Part shown: in pieces, positions 1 through 12,939 of the stretch | Layout of the letters: each line of letters begins with the position of its first letter | Numbering within the stretch: the stretch's first letter is position 1 | Assembly (NCBI RefSeq): GCF_040581485.1 | Contig: NC_090130.1 | Location: forward strand, 22,771,918 to 22,835,917 | Origin: Linepithema humile | Taxonomy: Eukaryota > Arthropoda > Insecta > Hymenoptera > Formicidae | Length of the DNA stretch: 64,000 nucleotides | Direction: 5' to 3' | Position numbers and translations under genes: made by a program | Notes under the pieces: generated by a model | Told to the model about the DNA's origin: nothing | The model's input: only the letters and a program-made list of their open reading frames with translations | The model's database searches: none

Positions 1-957
1 CGTATGGCGTGAAAGAAAGAATACATATCTTTGTATTGATAAATTTCGTAAAATGAGAAAGTGCACTTTTTTAGAAATATATAGATTCTAGTGGAAGATG
101 TAGTGACAGCAATTAAAGAGTTAATAGGAGCATTGTGCAGGCCGACAATTTGAGAAAATTTTTCTGCGACATTCTTCTATCGACATTAAGAGAGCTGTTC
201 CAAAGCACATCTTGTAACATGGTGCTCAAACTGTTTTGTCGCCAAAGAATGAGCGGAATTTTTTAGAATTTATTTTGCGGAAAGATTCGGCGGCGATAGG
301 ATATTAATGGAATTAAAAACGAATAATTCGCAAATACCGGCGATAACGTTAGCAAAAAGAAAAAAAAAACACTGCATCTTTTCCAATTCACACATCGCAT
401 TTGTTTACCTTGCGTTCTAATTCCATCTCAAAAGACACCAATAAATGTATTAATTTTAATTAGATGATATTTAATTACACGACATGACTGCAAGAAATTA
501 GAAAGATTGAAAAATTTGGATTTGTTGAGTTTTAAATTGTTGTATCGCAACATATTTAACATATAACATTATTTAATATCATCATAAGAAACTAATATTG
601 ATTTTGTAAAATGTGCAATTTTAGATTTCACGAAATTAAAATTAAAAATATATGTAAGAATGTCGTTATACTTACAAAATAATTTGCAAAAATACCGAAA
701 AAGATATTTTAATTCAGCTAATTAAATATACATATATATCTGACAAGTGAAAAAAAAATTAAAATCTTTTGGCAAATGAGATTCAGATAAGTAATTTAAA
801 AATTATATTAATTACGGCTTAACGAGATTATTTTGCATTTGCAGCTATTATGGCAGAGACAGAATTAGAATCTATGCATTTCTATCGCAATGTCATAACA
901 TGCTGAGATTACGAAAAAAAGCGGCCGCTTTTTTTTTATACGCGCGCACATGATTCC
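1..957. other. AT-rich sequence, no gene seen
   Basis: The stretch is strongly AT-rich with A and T runs and only short open frames. No splice-bounded coding exon, RNA gene or terminal repeat is visible. It could be distal intron or 3' flank of a gene outside the window. Confidence 0.5.
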
Positions 958-1428
958 TCAGTAATCGACGGTTACTTTTTTTTTCTCGTTTAACAGTTTT
1001 ACGTTTTGTTCGACCGGACATCCTCCATTCGCACTTATGAAATATCGATATAGTGTAGTAGGCCCGAAGGCGCTTTGGTTTTTCTCAACAGATAAAGTAT
1101 AAAGGTCGCACGCGTTGAACATACCTTCTTGATTAAATTCAAAGCACGCCAGCTTTGAGCGCAAACGCAATTTGTGGCGCATTATCCATATATCGCAGGT
1201 TGGTTTATTCGCCGATCGTCGCATCTACGGGTAGCCACGCATAGCGAATAATCGTCGTGTAATCGGTTTCTTCAATAATCGCAGGTCGACAAGCCGCCAC
1301 CAGGATAACGTACGGCAACGCGTACACAGTCGCACGTTCACAAACCGGCGTTTCAGTACAGCCCTAACTAAGTAAACTGCACCAGCTGGAGATTTGACGT
1401 TTTGCATTGCCATCGAATTCTTCTTCAT
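958..1428 (-). other. Interrupted open frame, unidentified
   Basis: On the minus strand a single reading frame runs from 1428 down to 958 and is broken by one in-frame stop at 1225-1227, leaving 67-codon and 88-codon halves. The sequence is more CpG-rich than its surroundings. The second half holds several Cys and aromatic residues, but I recognise no domain. It may be an old coding relic or chance. No splice sites of good quality bound it. Confidence 0.15.
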
Positions 1429-3436
1429 CGACTTCTTCCCATATTCGACTTCCGTTGCAAGATTTTTTTATGTTTTGAAACATCAGTAGATTTTCACATT
1501 GGACATTACATATGGTTTGCAGCAATATATAACTTTCAATTCGACATGTTAAATTTTTACAAAACTATATTAAAATAATGCACAAGATCACAATGCACAA
1601 CGCCGTCGAATGAAGAATTAATATTAATTAAACGCACGCTAATTATTGCTAATTACTTTCTTCCGTTCGCTCCTACGAATGACATAAATTATATGTTAGA
1701 GATGGACAATTAGTATTCTCTATCTGATGTCGCTGCTATTTTCTTCTACGACGTAACTGAATCAACAAGATTTTAAGGTAAGAACTGTATTTTAACGCTT
1801 ATATGAATAATAAAAATCGTATAATAAAGATTAAAAAAGAAAAAAAAAATTATAACGACAGTATATCTTAATAGCAAAATAACAAGCACTTTCATTCATG
1901 AATTACTTGCGAAGAGATGTTAACTGATGTAAAACAATGTTTGAATGATTTTATTGTGACATTTTTGATAATTAGCAAGTAATTAAACTTAATGTTGATT
2001 CTACTACATATAAAGCGACTGGAAGAAAAAGAAAATGAATTATATCATATTATTAGAGATTATGTAAAGATTACTTTAGGACATTTGTTTGCACTTTATT
2101 TCTTTCATATAAAGGTACATAATTGTGATAACTGTTATTATGTACGTTTCTTTGCTTCATTAATGCATATTTAAAACATTATTATGTTCTTATATATAAA
2201 AAAAATATTACAGCATTGTTATTATAGCATAAGTCACTTTTTGTAGAATTAACGCTATGATATACAAGAAAATAATCCATGCCACAGTGTGGACAGAGAA
2301 TTAAGTGTAAGAAAATGTTCAGACCACACTAGATATATCATGAAATTTTATTTATCCATAGAAAATAAGAAAAAAAATTATAAACAAACTCAATGAGCAA
2401 CGTCAAAAAGTTTCTAATAATACACAAACTAACATAGCAAAATATTCATCTTAGTGTTGAAATTTATGTATAAATTTGATTCATGGTGTTCAAAAAAAAT
2501 TGCTTGGGCTTGAATTTGTTATTTATGTCTATTGATACTCTTCTTATCCTTACCGTGCCTTACAATACAATTAAACATTATAAGGTTTATTATAAGTTAT
2601 ATATAGTTTTCATTATAATCATATGGATTCGACGTAGAGAACGCAGAGGGCAGTTCCTAGATAATCAAGCCCATAAGCGAATGATCGGCGCTATAAGGCA
2701 AAAATCTTTTTTTTTTACGATTTTTTGTTTTTATGGCTGCCTTTCGCATGCGCTCGAATGTTTGCTTTAGTACACTTTTAGTACCTCGGTGGCATCGCGT
2801 CTGCCGGACCTGGGAAGCTAAAAGGTCAGAAAATGAAAAATCGCAGAATTAATTACGTGATCGCCTTGCTGTGCAAGGGGCAAGGAGAAAGTATAAGATG
2901 CAACACTGGCGTGCGCGATCAGCGCGAAACGCGTCCAGATGCGAATTCGTGCATACAATTCCGACGGTGGTATTGTATTCGGATACGATATTAAGGAAAT
3001 CTCGGAAATCTATTTTTCTTTTTTTTTCCACGTCGCAGCGCATGTAACGCATATTTGCTAAAAAAATACAGCTACCAGATCTGGGCAAGATATTTTTACA
3101 CGTTACCTATTGTTAAATTTATAGATATTTTTATTGTTAAATTTATTAAATTGTACTACAAGAAGAATAAAGGGTTTCATTATTCACAGATGTTAAATAT
3201 CGATTTTTAATTTGTATATAAGTTATTTAATATTATTGCGCAATATGACAGAATATTATATAACATACAAAGATCAGTCTTTTTTATTTAAGTATGAAAC
3301 AATATGAGAAATATGTAAATTTATGAAGTTCAAAAGATTGTCCACTGATGAAGGTAAAATTCACACCCAGTTCTGGTTAACTGTCATACATGTAAAAAAT
3401 TGAACGCCGCAATCGGTCATCTTTCGGTTCGCAAGT
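1429..3436. other. Intergenic sequence, no gene seen
   Basis: Mostly AT-rich DNA with a more GC-balanced patch around 2620-3080. Only short unrelated frames are present on either strand. I see no recognisable motif, RNA gene or repeat. Confidence 0.45.
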
Positions 3437-3495
3437 TTGGAAACTGACTCGATTTCTGTAGAGAGCAGAAGAGTTTTTCAAGTCTCACGACTTTT

Positions 3496-3884
3496 GTCAA
3501 TGTTCGATCGTATTGTCGTTATTCGTTGTGGGCGCAGTAGCTGCAACGCAATGTACCTCGGATTGGGAAAATCTGATTATGCAGAAGACGGGGAGAGCAA
3601 ACGCGAAGGATTGTGCATTTCGTAGTTTCGCAAGCTGCGGTGCGCAGACGAGCAGTGCGTCAGTTTATGTTGCGGCGTGTGGAAGGCGTGAGATCAAAAG
3701 TTTACGAAAAGTTTCGTCTGCCGCAGAATACGTCTTCACGGGACCGCAAAAAATTTTTACGAAATACTACGCTGCGGAATTGCTCACAGAAGTCGATTAT
3801 TTACCCGAAAATAGTTCCGTGTTTGTAAAAGTTTCTGCTTTTTCGAGCGCATCTCATCATTATGCGGAATTGCCGGCAGATTGA
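3496..3884 (+). other. Orphan open frame with signal-peptide-like start
   Basis: An open frame to the TGA at 3882-3884 encodes about 120 residues. It begins with a hydrophobic run (residues read LSLFVVGAVAA from 3513) followed by a Cys-containing, hydrophilic stretch, which resembles a secretory signal peptide. No in-frame ATG precedes the hydrophobic run; the nearest ATG (3500) is in another frame. It may therefore be a broken gene, an exon of an unseen gene, or chance. No family is recognised. Confidence 0.15.
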
Positions 3885-4639
3885 TCGCATAGCGCATCTC
3901 GGATGGACGCTTAGATCGAGAACTTTCATCACGGAGCACGTAAAAGAAGAGAGGTGATATATCACAGGTGTACTGATGTGTGACGATAAGTCCGCAAGCT
4001 GTTAAATCATATCACATATACACAATGATAAGAAATTAACTTGATTATAGAAATTTTAGAAAAAATTTTCAATTTTTCCGCGATAATCGATATAATATTT
4101 TTATTAATTTCTATTGCATTTATTATTTTAAGAGTTATCAAATATATAGTCTGTCTTAAATATTTCAATCAAAGCATTATTATAGAGTGAACAGTAAAAA
4201 ATATATTTTGAATATTTGGAAAACGTCATATAATCGTAAATATGTGTATAAAAGGATAGTGTCATTAATTATAGTCATTAGATCAGCGGAACTTTTAATC
4301 ACAGTGATTTTCAGCCTCTGTTCTCTTTTACACTCATAAGATAAAAACGTCGGTTCTCTACACGTATGCGGATAGAAGCAACGATTCGTTTGCGCAAATC
4401 AGCGCGTACACGATGAAGCTACGCCTTTCGTATGTGGCCGAGTATCGCGCGAAGTGTCACACCTTATACTTTTACAGAAATATATAATCCTGTGTCGATT
4501 CGCATAGAAATTGTGTCACACACAATCGAGAATAAGAGAACGAGAGAGGCATATATAGCGCAAAGGAGAGTAGACACGCCAGATTGATAAGCGTACGCAT
4601 ATAGATTTCCTTCGCTTTTTAACGTCAGTATGTGCAGTA
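3885..4639. other. 3' flank of the RRM gene
   Basis: This AT-rich segment lies immediately downstream of the proposed stop of the minus-strand RRM gene and probably contains its 3' UTR. No independent coding signal is seen. Alternative terminal exons of the RRM gene could lie here, because the last exon call is the weakest part of that model. Confidence 0.4.
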
Positions 4640-7600
4640 TTATTTTTCATACTCGCTGTTTTGATGAAACGTATGAGATATATTAATAAAGTGCAACTTA
4701 CCGACCGCTGCCACGTGGAGGACCATATGCGTCCGGTCTGTCATAGCCCTCATAACTGCAATGAACAAAATGACAGATTAGCCACACGGAAGCTGAAGTC
4801 TTCTGCCAACAAGTCGCTGCGATTCGCAACTTACCCGCCAGCTACCGGTGGATATCCACCACTGGGCACGGCACTACCAGGTCTTCTACTAAACATGTCA
4901 GCTTGCGGTCCTGGACCGGTGCTATAACTAGGTGCCCCAGTGCTGTAGCTAGGTCCAGTGCTCATTGGCCTGTTAAATGGAGGTATATCATTACCAGGAG
5001 GATCATCCCTCCTTTCGTAGGCCATCGTAGCTCCCTGACTTACCCCCCCAGGCCCACCCATCATATCCCCTGGCCCGCCCGGATAACCCCTGTTATACAA
5101 CAATTCAACTTATTTTCACTCTATCCTGGGCAACACGTTTAGAATATTATTACATTGCTGCACAAGCGTTGTTGCAATATGCCGTATGATCGTTTCGAAA
5201 ATGTTTCTTTATTTCACGCAATGGAAAAGACCTCTCAGGTTAGAATAAAAATTAAGCCTAACAATAGTGCACGCAAATTTGTAAAGCCCGTTTGTGAGCT
5301 TTATAAATTTTATACACTATTGTTTTCCCCCATTAACTGTGTGCATTTATACCCATATTTCTAAAAAGTTTAATGTATGAATAAATATAATTGTATCAAA
5401 TCACAGTACATCAATAATATACTTATATAAATTAAGTAATCTAGATTAATTCTGTTTTAATAGCGAAACTGAAAAGCTTAGTGTCTACGCTAAAAATTGT
5501 AATTGTAATAGTTTACTATAATTTAATGTTATTATGGTTTTATTTTAATGAAATGTAAAAAGTATAATTTTCAGCATTGACACTCAAACTCTACAGCAAG
5601 AAACAAGCTTTGATTTAAGTAAAAAAAGGTTTTCTCACGTGTATGCAAAGCTGTTGTAATGTAAAAAAAGATAAAATAAAATCACAGTGTAATGTAGATG
5701 ATTCTATAATACAAATTGTTGCCTCCTAAAGATGTTTATAGCAAAATCGTTTTCGACCGATTTAAGTGATTTATTTTTAATGATTACAAATTAATGTAAT
5801 CTAAAATGTGCGATTTTAATGAACTCTAAAATGTGCATTTATTAATAATGAGAGGCGCTAATATATATAAATCATCGAAGTACATTTCACTGAAGTTAAT
5901 CTTAAATTTAGTTACATCTAATTATTGAACTTAATAAAATTTGTCATGTGTCAAATATGCACATCACAAATAAAATTACAAGTATATATATTCAATTTAT
6001 TACATAGTTGAGATTTAATATATAAATTTTGCAATTAAAAAATAAATAATATTGCTTTGTCTCAAACAAAAGTGAATTAGGCATTTATAATTCAATGCTT
6101 CATAAAAAACATAAATATTTTATATAACTTATTTACGAACTCACTTTGGTTTGAGAGTCAATTCAGAATTTTTAATTTAAGAGATTTAAAATCTTTGACT
6201 TCAAGAAATTTGTGAAAAGAGCAGAAGTAAACAATAGCGATTACATTACCAGTGACTCTCATCATATCCAACATCAGTGTACCCAGTTCCATACCCGGTA
6301 GTGGCAACGGCGCCACCACCGTTTCTCATAGGGCCAGTTGCACTTCTATCATAATCATTTCTAGCTGTATAATCGACTGTACGACTGGCACCAAAATTAT
6401 CAGTACGACCATAATCAACCGGACCAGGTGCTCCGCGATTGAAATCTCCGGCCATTCCGCTGCCAACTATGGAAACAATATAAACGTTAAGAATTTCATC
6501 AAAATTTGAGATTCCGCGTTTGTTTCACTTGGAAAGTTTGTGCGTCCCTTTCATCTCATGCGTCTTACAGATCTTATCGTCTCAAGAACTATAATGATAA
6601 ATGCATATCTAAATGTCAATGTCAAATAAAGAATATAAAATGTCGATTGAATTATCTATGATATACAATAAATATAAAAAATATTAATTATTTACTCTTG
6701 TTTCAACTTGTTTCTGTATCAACTTCTTCGAAGTATTAGTCTGTAGAGTAAAGTGCGAATGATAAATTTCAAACAAATGAAATTATTTTCATAATGCATA
6801 TTTCCAAAGCATTTGATATCTTTAGAGATAAGATTGTACCATTTTGTTTATAACCCCAAACTTGAAAACTCATATTCTTTTTCTAGATTGTCTAACACCT
6901 TCTCAAAATAATAGACAGTGTGGTTACGTGGGGCTGGGTCACATACTTTCAAAGTTGCACAAACACCACTCACCACCGTGATTACCATAGTCTGTTCTAG
7001 CACCGAAGTCGGCACGACCGTAGTCAGCCGTTCGTCCGTAGTCCGCTGCGCCCGTCGGTCCGTATCCTCCCACGGCGCCGGCTGCCGGTCCGTATCCACC
7101 ACCCATGCCCGGTGCTGTTGAGGTGTAACCCATCGCTGCGCCGCCCATGTTCTGACCGTAAGCCCCGCGATCAGCATAGCCGGTGCCGAAGTCCGTTCCA
7201 CGGCCGCTAAAGTCGCCAGCCCCACGATTGTAATCGGTGTACCCCGTTGCGACGCCACCTGCAGCAGATCCATCGTAACCAACGAGTTGGATCGGAAGAA
7301 CTGCAAAGCACGCCGAGATATCAAATTGGTTTTTAAGTGCACATTGTCAAAGTTATGTCATTTCATTCCAACATACTATTTTCTCAATGCGCTCTGCAAT
7401 AAAATGTTCATGTTGTTCGCAGAAGTCATAAATCGATTTGACGAGTCCTACTTTACACTTATTAATGTGGGATGGGAAAGTAGTAACAGTGGAAACAACA
7501 AAAAACAAAAAAATATACAACAGTGGACCATTAAATATTACACATACAGGGTATACAGTAAGTGAGAAGAAAATCAAATGAGAAAATAGTCTTGTCGGAA

Positions 7601-8378
7601 TTTACAATGCAGATATAGAAACTATACAAACCTCTTCTATCATTGTATGGTCCAGGACGAGCGTCTCTACCACCGTCTCGTCCCCCCCTACCACCTCTCA
7701 TTGGTCCACCTCTTCGGTCATCTCGGCGTCCTCCTCCACCTCCGCGTGACTTTCCGGTCGATTGTTCCACGTTGATCGTCGCCCCTTTGAAGTTGGAATT
7801 GTGAAGTGCTTTGATCGCCGCTGCTGCATCCTCCTCTCGTGCCATGTGAACGAAGCCATATCGGTTCATAACGTCACATTCGGTCACCTCACCAAAACGC
7901 ATGAATAATTGTCGCAACTCATCGTTGCGACAATTTTCTGGCAACCGCCCCACAAATATTTTTGTTTTCCGCTACAAAATAAAATAAATTCTTACTGTTG
8001 TGCTGAACATAATTCAAATAACATATTATTGATAAATATAATAAGGAGCTTTGGAAAACTTTCAGTAAAAATATAATTTAATAAGAAATGTATCTCAGAA
8101 ATCGACCATACGTCTGTTGCAGAGAGTATGGTGTCTGTTTGAGACTTATTATTGCTCAATCTCATTAAAACATTTTACAAAATATATGAAACAATAATGT
8201 AAAGTAATGCTGAGCTTTTAAATAATTAAATAAATTAATAAAATTGATAAATATGTTAATTTTTATTCTTGCACAAATATTCATTCAATATTTTTTTATA
8301 ATCTACAGCAGGTAACTAATATAATGAGGAACAATTCAACTATTTGTATGATCTTACCGGCTGATTTGACGAAACCAT
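4640..8378 (-). CDS. RRM and RGG/Gly-Tyr-rich RNA-binding protein (lark/RBM4/RBM14-like)
   Basis: Seven coding exons fit in phase: 8358-8378, 7632-7971, 6974-7300, 6250-6466, 4835-5089, 4702-4755 and 4640-4655, giving about 409 residues. The start ATG at 8378 opens with MVSSNQP. One RRM follows at about residues 10-80, with RNP2-like KIFVGRL and RNP1-like YGFVHMA. An RGG box rich in GRR and RGG comes next, then a long Gly/Tyr/Pro-rich tail with repeated DYGR and YGP units. The RRM resembles those of Lark and RBM4/RBM14, known for nuclear splicing and translation control, but the second RRM and the CCHC knuckle of Lark are absent. Reading through the donor after exon 4 gives a TAA at 6246-6248 and a shorter form of about 302 residues. 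The last 16-nt exon, after a 46-nt intron, is the least certain part. The gene is head-to-head with mof. Confidence 0.85.
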
Positions 8379-10207
8379 CTTCTGAAAACATAATTCCTTG
8401 CATTATTATACTGTTAACATGGGTATGAAGTAATTTATATTTTTCTTTTATACTGAAAAATTCTTTCATATATGCAATCATAATTTGCAATATATGATTG
8501 AAGGATTATTCAGCATAAAAAATTTTTTCTTACATGAATACTTTTCTCTATAATCTACTAATGTTATTATAAAGCTCCAAAGACTGCTCCAAAGACTTGG
8601 TTATATTTTTGCATTATATAACATAAAGTTGTTAAATTTTTGTAAATATTACATAACATTAAGTGTAAGTTTTATAAATATTGATGCAGCAATTGTCTAC
8701 GTAAAAATAGATACTTCTAAAATATCATCTTTCAACTTTAAACAAAAAGGTGTGTATCAGTAAATTAGAGAAGAAAAAAAAAAAAAAAACTATCAAGAAT
8801 AATTTATAAGCACGTGTTCTTCAAGGTCGCGCTAATTCAATGTCCACGATTTCATCATGAATCAGCGTGTATTTGCAAAAGAATTCCACCTATAATCATC
8901 TGATAATTACTGTTATCTAGAGACCGGCAGCCAAACAGCCGCATGAGGCGACGCCTTGCAACGCGACATGCGAGCAACACAAAGGAGCCCGCCTAAAAGA
9001 CGCGACCGGCTTCGTGAACGTGTTCTGCCGAGTTGTGATGTTACCAGGTCATCTTTACGCGTGCTTAACGCGCATCGATCGATTTGACTATTTACATGCA
9101 TTTGCGACGTTTTGGCAAATTAATCAAAAACAAAGGAAAATTGAACAAGCCTCGCGGTGCACGCGATAGTAAAGAAAGAGATACGAAAATGGCGGTCAAA
9201 GTCGAGTCCACTCGGATCTATTTTCCGAAATGCGAGGAAATACGCAGCCAAGTGAATAGCCGGAAAGTACTGCCAACCGTTGCCCACGGAAAAGTTACCG
9301 ATCCCGATTGCTCGTGCCGCTATGACGCCAATTGACCAATTATCGATCCTATGAACGGTTCGTGCCTTTAATGAAATGGATATATATGCAAGTATACGGC
9401 GAAGCAAGCAATCATATCAGTTTACTCGCGGGAAAAGAACAAGATAGTAGAAAGGGGAGGGGAGTGAAAAGAGGGGGATAGAAAGCTAAAGAGAGAATTA
9501 ACAGAAATGATATTACCGTTCCAGCCGCGGATGGTTCCGACGTAGCGTGGTAACCGACAGACGTATCCATCGATAATGTGGAAAAAAGACAGAAAGGAAC
9601 TGAAATCGACAAAAAGATCAATGTACAAAAGCAATTGTTGATGTGCGATCGCTAACGCGCCGCTCAATAAATCGTAATATGCACGATATTCTATTACTTA
9701 CTTTAAAAAAAATGGCTCGCACGCGTACACAGGTCACAACGCTGCTGCTTCGTCTCGTCCACTACGCCGTTGACAGTGCGGTAACCGCAAAACACATTTT
9801 ATTCCTGCACGTCATTCGCCAACATTTGATCTGGTGAAATGTTCCTATTTCTGGTTTTATATTCCTAAGAGTTTGTTCAGACGCATGTGCGTAATGAAGA
9901 ATGCGCGTGCATGAAAAAGAGACTTCATCATTTAATTTAAGTTTATATGAGACACGTGATTTGTCGATTTCTCTCTCTATATATGTGTATTAAACAGTTA
10001 TGCCAGTTGCTGGATGTATCTTAAAATTTTGGACTAATTGTGAGTGTGTGAGTGTATAGTCGTGCCGTGATACGGATCGTTGTTGATCGTCGTGGGATTG
10101 TTGCGTCTAGTTTGTGTCGTTGCATCAGCCTGTGCAATGTTTAGCTATTTTCGGATTGTTCATGTCAACGAATGTGATTTTCGTGGCGAGTGAGCTACAG
10201 CCAGAAA
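8379..10207. promoter_or_regulatory. Shared 5' region of the RRM gene and mof
   Basis: This 1.8-kb interval separates the start codons of two divergent genes, so both promoters and 5' UTRs should lie here. The part nearest the RRM gene is AT-rich. A CpG-rich block spans roughly 8920-9340 and 9520-9830. At 9187-9197 the sequence AAAATGGCGGT matches the AAAATGGCGG core known for YY1/Pho-type sites. A short ATG frame of 49 codons starts at 9189, but nothing supports it as a gene. I cannot place transcription starts. Confidence 0.4.
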
Positions 10208-12415
10208 ATGGCCGAGTCTGAACAAAGAGGCGGTTGCAACACAGCGATGTCGAAGGAGATAATGGTGAAGCAAGAAAAACGTGAGACATTGACGAATGGC
10301 GGGAAGGGCTCTGGAGATGACGCGGACAGCCTCGAAGAATTACCGCTCGACATAGGCGAGCACTACCTCGTTCGCAGATCCGACGACTCCTGGCGTGCGT
10401 AAGATCGGATTTTTTACATATAGTTCTTCAGCTTTGTATCATAAACGCATAATTGATGATTGTGGATGGGTCGCGCTTTACCTTCAGCTCGTAGACATTT
10501 CTCGCTCCTGCATTACCGGCTTTTTGTCGATAACGGTTGCCAAGATATTTAAAATACTGAAACACATTGTTATATTTAATTAGTTTCTTGTATTTACTAC
10601 CATTGTAATAAAAAGAAAAGTTGTCAATATTATAGAATATAATATATATAGTTTACTATTGGTATTTTTGGATGAGAGAAAGAAGTCAATAGATTTACTT
10701 GATGTTATTAATTATTTTGTTATTGCAGATCCTGCTGAAATAATTCAGACACGTTATAATGAAAGTGAAAGTCATTATGAATACTACGTCCACTATGAAG
10801 GACATAACAGAAGATTGGATGAATGGGTACCTCGTGATAGAATTATGTCTAGCAGATTTGACATGAGTGAGATTGAACGGCATGACAGGAATTCTGGAAC
10901 TGATCTGTTAGCAGATTCTTCTGATCGCAAGATCACCAGGAATCAAAAGAGGCGTCATGATGAGATTAACCATGTACAAAAGGTATATATCTATATTGAA
11001 AAGCTGTATTGCCATACAAGGAGAAGAAAGTTTTTTTTATTGGTTTTATTATTAATTTATTACTTTAGACTTATGCAGAAATGGATCCCACTACAGCTGC
11101 ATTGGAAAAGGAACATGAAGCTATAACAAAAGTGAAGTACATAGATAGGATACAGATTGGTAAATATATACTTTTTTACTTATATATAGTTCAATTAACA
11201 CAAAAAGGATCTCATTATTTTCAAAAGTTTGTTTCTAGGCAAGTATGAGATTGATACTTGGTATTTTAGTCCATATCCTGAAGAATATGGTAAACAAGCA
11301 AAACTTTGGATTTGCGAATACTGCTTGAAGTATATGCGTCTTGAGAAAACATACAGATATCACATGGTAAGATTAGAAAATTTAAAAAACAGATGTGCAT
11401 CTTTTTGAAGCATATATTATAATCATAGTGTGATATTTTTGTTCCAGAGTGAATGTACGCACAGACAGCCGGTTGGAAAGGAAATCTATCGGAAGGGCAC
11501 ATTAAGTATTTATGAAGTAGATGGCAGGGAACACAAAATTTATTGTCAGAATCTATGTTTGCTAGCTAAGTTATTCTTGGATCATAAAACACTTTATTTT
11601 GACGTGGAGCCGTTTCTTTTTTACATTTTGTGCGAGGTGGATAAGCATGGTGCGCATTTAGTTGGTTATTTTTCAAAGGTATGTTTAAAAATATTTAAGT
11701 ATTTTATAATTAATATCAAAATTGAGATAAGAAATGTTTGCTGATTTGCAATAAAATTTTTGTATTTACATATCTCAACTAGAAAAATACACAACAATTT
11801 AAAGTTTTTGCATATCTTTTAAGATTTGTTTCAAATTTGATTGTCTTTATTTGTCAATTTTTTTCTATTTGCAGGAGAAAGAATCGCCCGACGGTAACAA
11901 TGTTGCGTGCATCTTAACTCTGCCGCCTTTCCAAAGACAGGGCTATGGCAAATTGCTCATAGCCTTTAGCTATGAATTAAGCAGGATTGAACAAACTGTT
12001 GGAAGTCCAGAAAAACCTTTAAGCGACTTAGGAAAATTGTCCTACCGCAGTTACTGGAGTTGGATTCTGCTGGAAATCCTTCGAGATTTTAGAGGAACGC
12101 TTAGTATTAAAGATCTCAGGTAACATATTGATCATATAATACCGGTAACATAAATATTTCATCAATGATACATTAAAATACAAATTTACTTACAGTCAAA
12201 TGACCAGCATCTCACAAACCGATATCATATCAACGTTACAAAGTATGAACATGGTTAAATATTGGAAAGGACAGCACGTCATTTGCGTTACACCTAAGTT
12301 AGTGGAAGAACACATAAAAAGCAGTCAGTACAAGAGGCCACGTCTTACGGTCGATAGCAGCGCGTTGAGATGGGGGGCACCGCCCCGAAAAAATGTGAAA
12401 CCTGGCAAGAAGTAA
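10208..12415 (+). CDS. mof: Histone acetyltransferase MOF/KAT8 (MYST family)
   Basis: Seven exons fit in phase: 10208-10394, 10729-10982, 11069-11159, 11239-11366, 11448-11678, 11875-12119 and 12196-12415, giving 451 residues, close to human KAT8 (458). The ATG at 10208 is used; the frame upstream of it has no ATG. A chromo-barrel domain (about residues 50-110) contains YYVHYEGHNRRLDEWV. The MYST domain follows, with the C2HC zinc finger (CEYCLKYM...YRYHMSEC). Next come the Lys that is autoacetylated in family members (HKTLYFDV), the acetyl-CoA loop QRQGYGK, and the catalytic Glu region SPEKPLSDLG. The family acetylates histone H4 Lys16 in the nucleus within MSL and NSL complexes. In Drosophila it serves dosage compensation; in haplodiploid Hymenoptera a general transcription role is the more likely one. 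No defect is seen. Confidence 0.97.
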
Positions 12416-12853
12416 CATTTAAATACAATGGTCTTTTTTTTTACACTGATAAATTATTTGACGATATCGTTTTAATGCTCGATGAATAATCTGTTACGTT
12501 AATTTACAATATGACATTTATAAGTTAGTAACTTCATAATGCATTCACGTACACGATTAATATCGAATTGCTCGTTTCACAATCTTACAAAATAGTCAGC
12601 AGCTCGTGATACTTGATATGTTAATGATCTTACTAATAAGAAAACAAAGTGTTGCTATTATATTTTGACAAATTGTCAGGATTTATTGTCTCGAACAAGA
12701 TGTTATGATTTGCAATCAGCGAAATATATTTCTCCGCTAAACGGAGTATAAACATGTATTTTACTCGTGATAACAGGCCTTCAGAAGTCTTAAATGCATT
12801 TCAGCAAACAATACCGCGCAGTATTAGATCGTTTTAACTTTCGTAAATTCGTA

Positions 12854-12859
12854 AATAAA
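12854..12859 (+). terminator. Candidate polyadenylation signal of mof
   Basis: A canonical AATAAA lies about 440 nt downstream of the mof stop codon, in the short gap before the convergent oxidase gene. It is the first canonical hexamer I found on this strand after the stop; use is inferred. Confidence 0.35.
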
Positions 12860-12939
12860 TGATGTATTTATAGGTAGAAAAACGTCTTTGAGTAATACTC
12901 TTTATGATGCGTGTACATAGTGGGAAAAAAATGATACAA

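Noticed and set aside
6848..7342. 164-codon minus-strand frame over the Gly-Tyr exon
   Set aside because: It is the wrong frame of exon 3 of the RRM gene; the phase-consistent frame gives the DYGR/YGP repeats.
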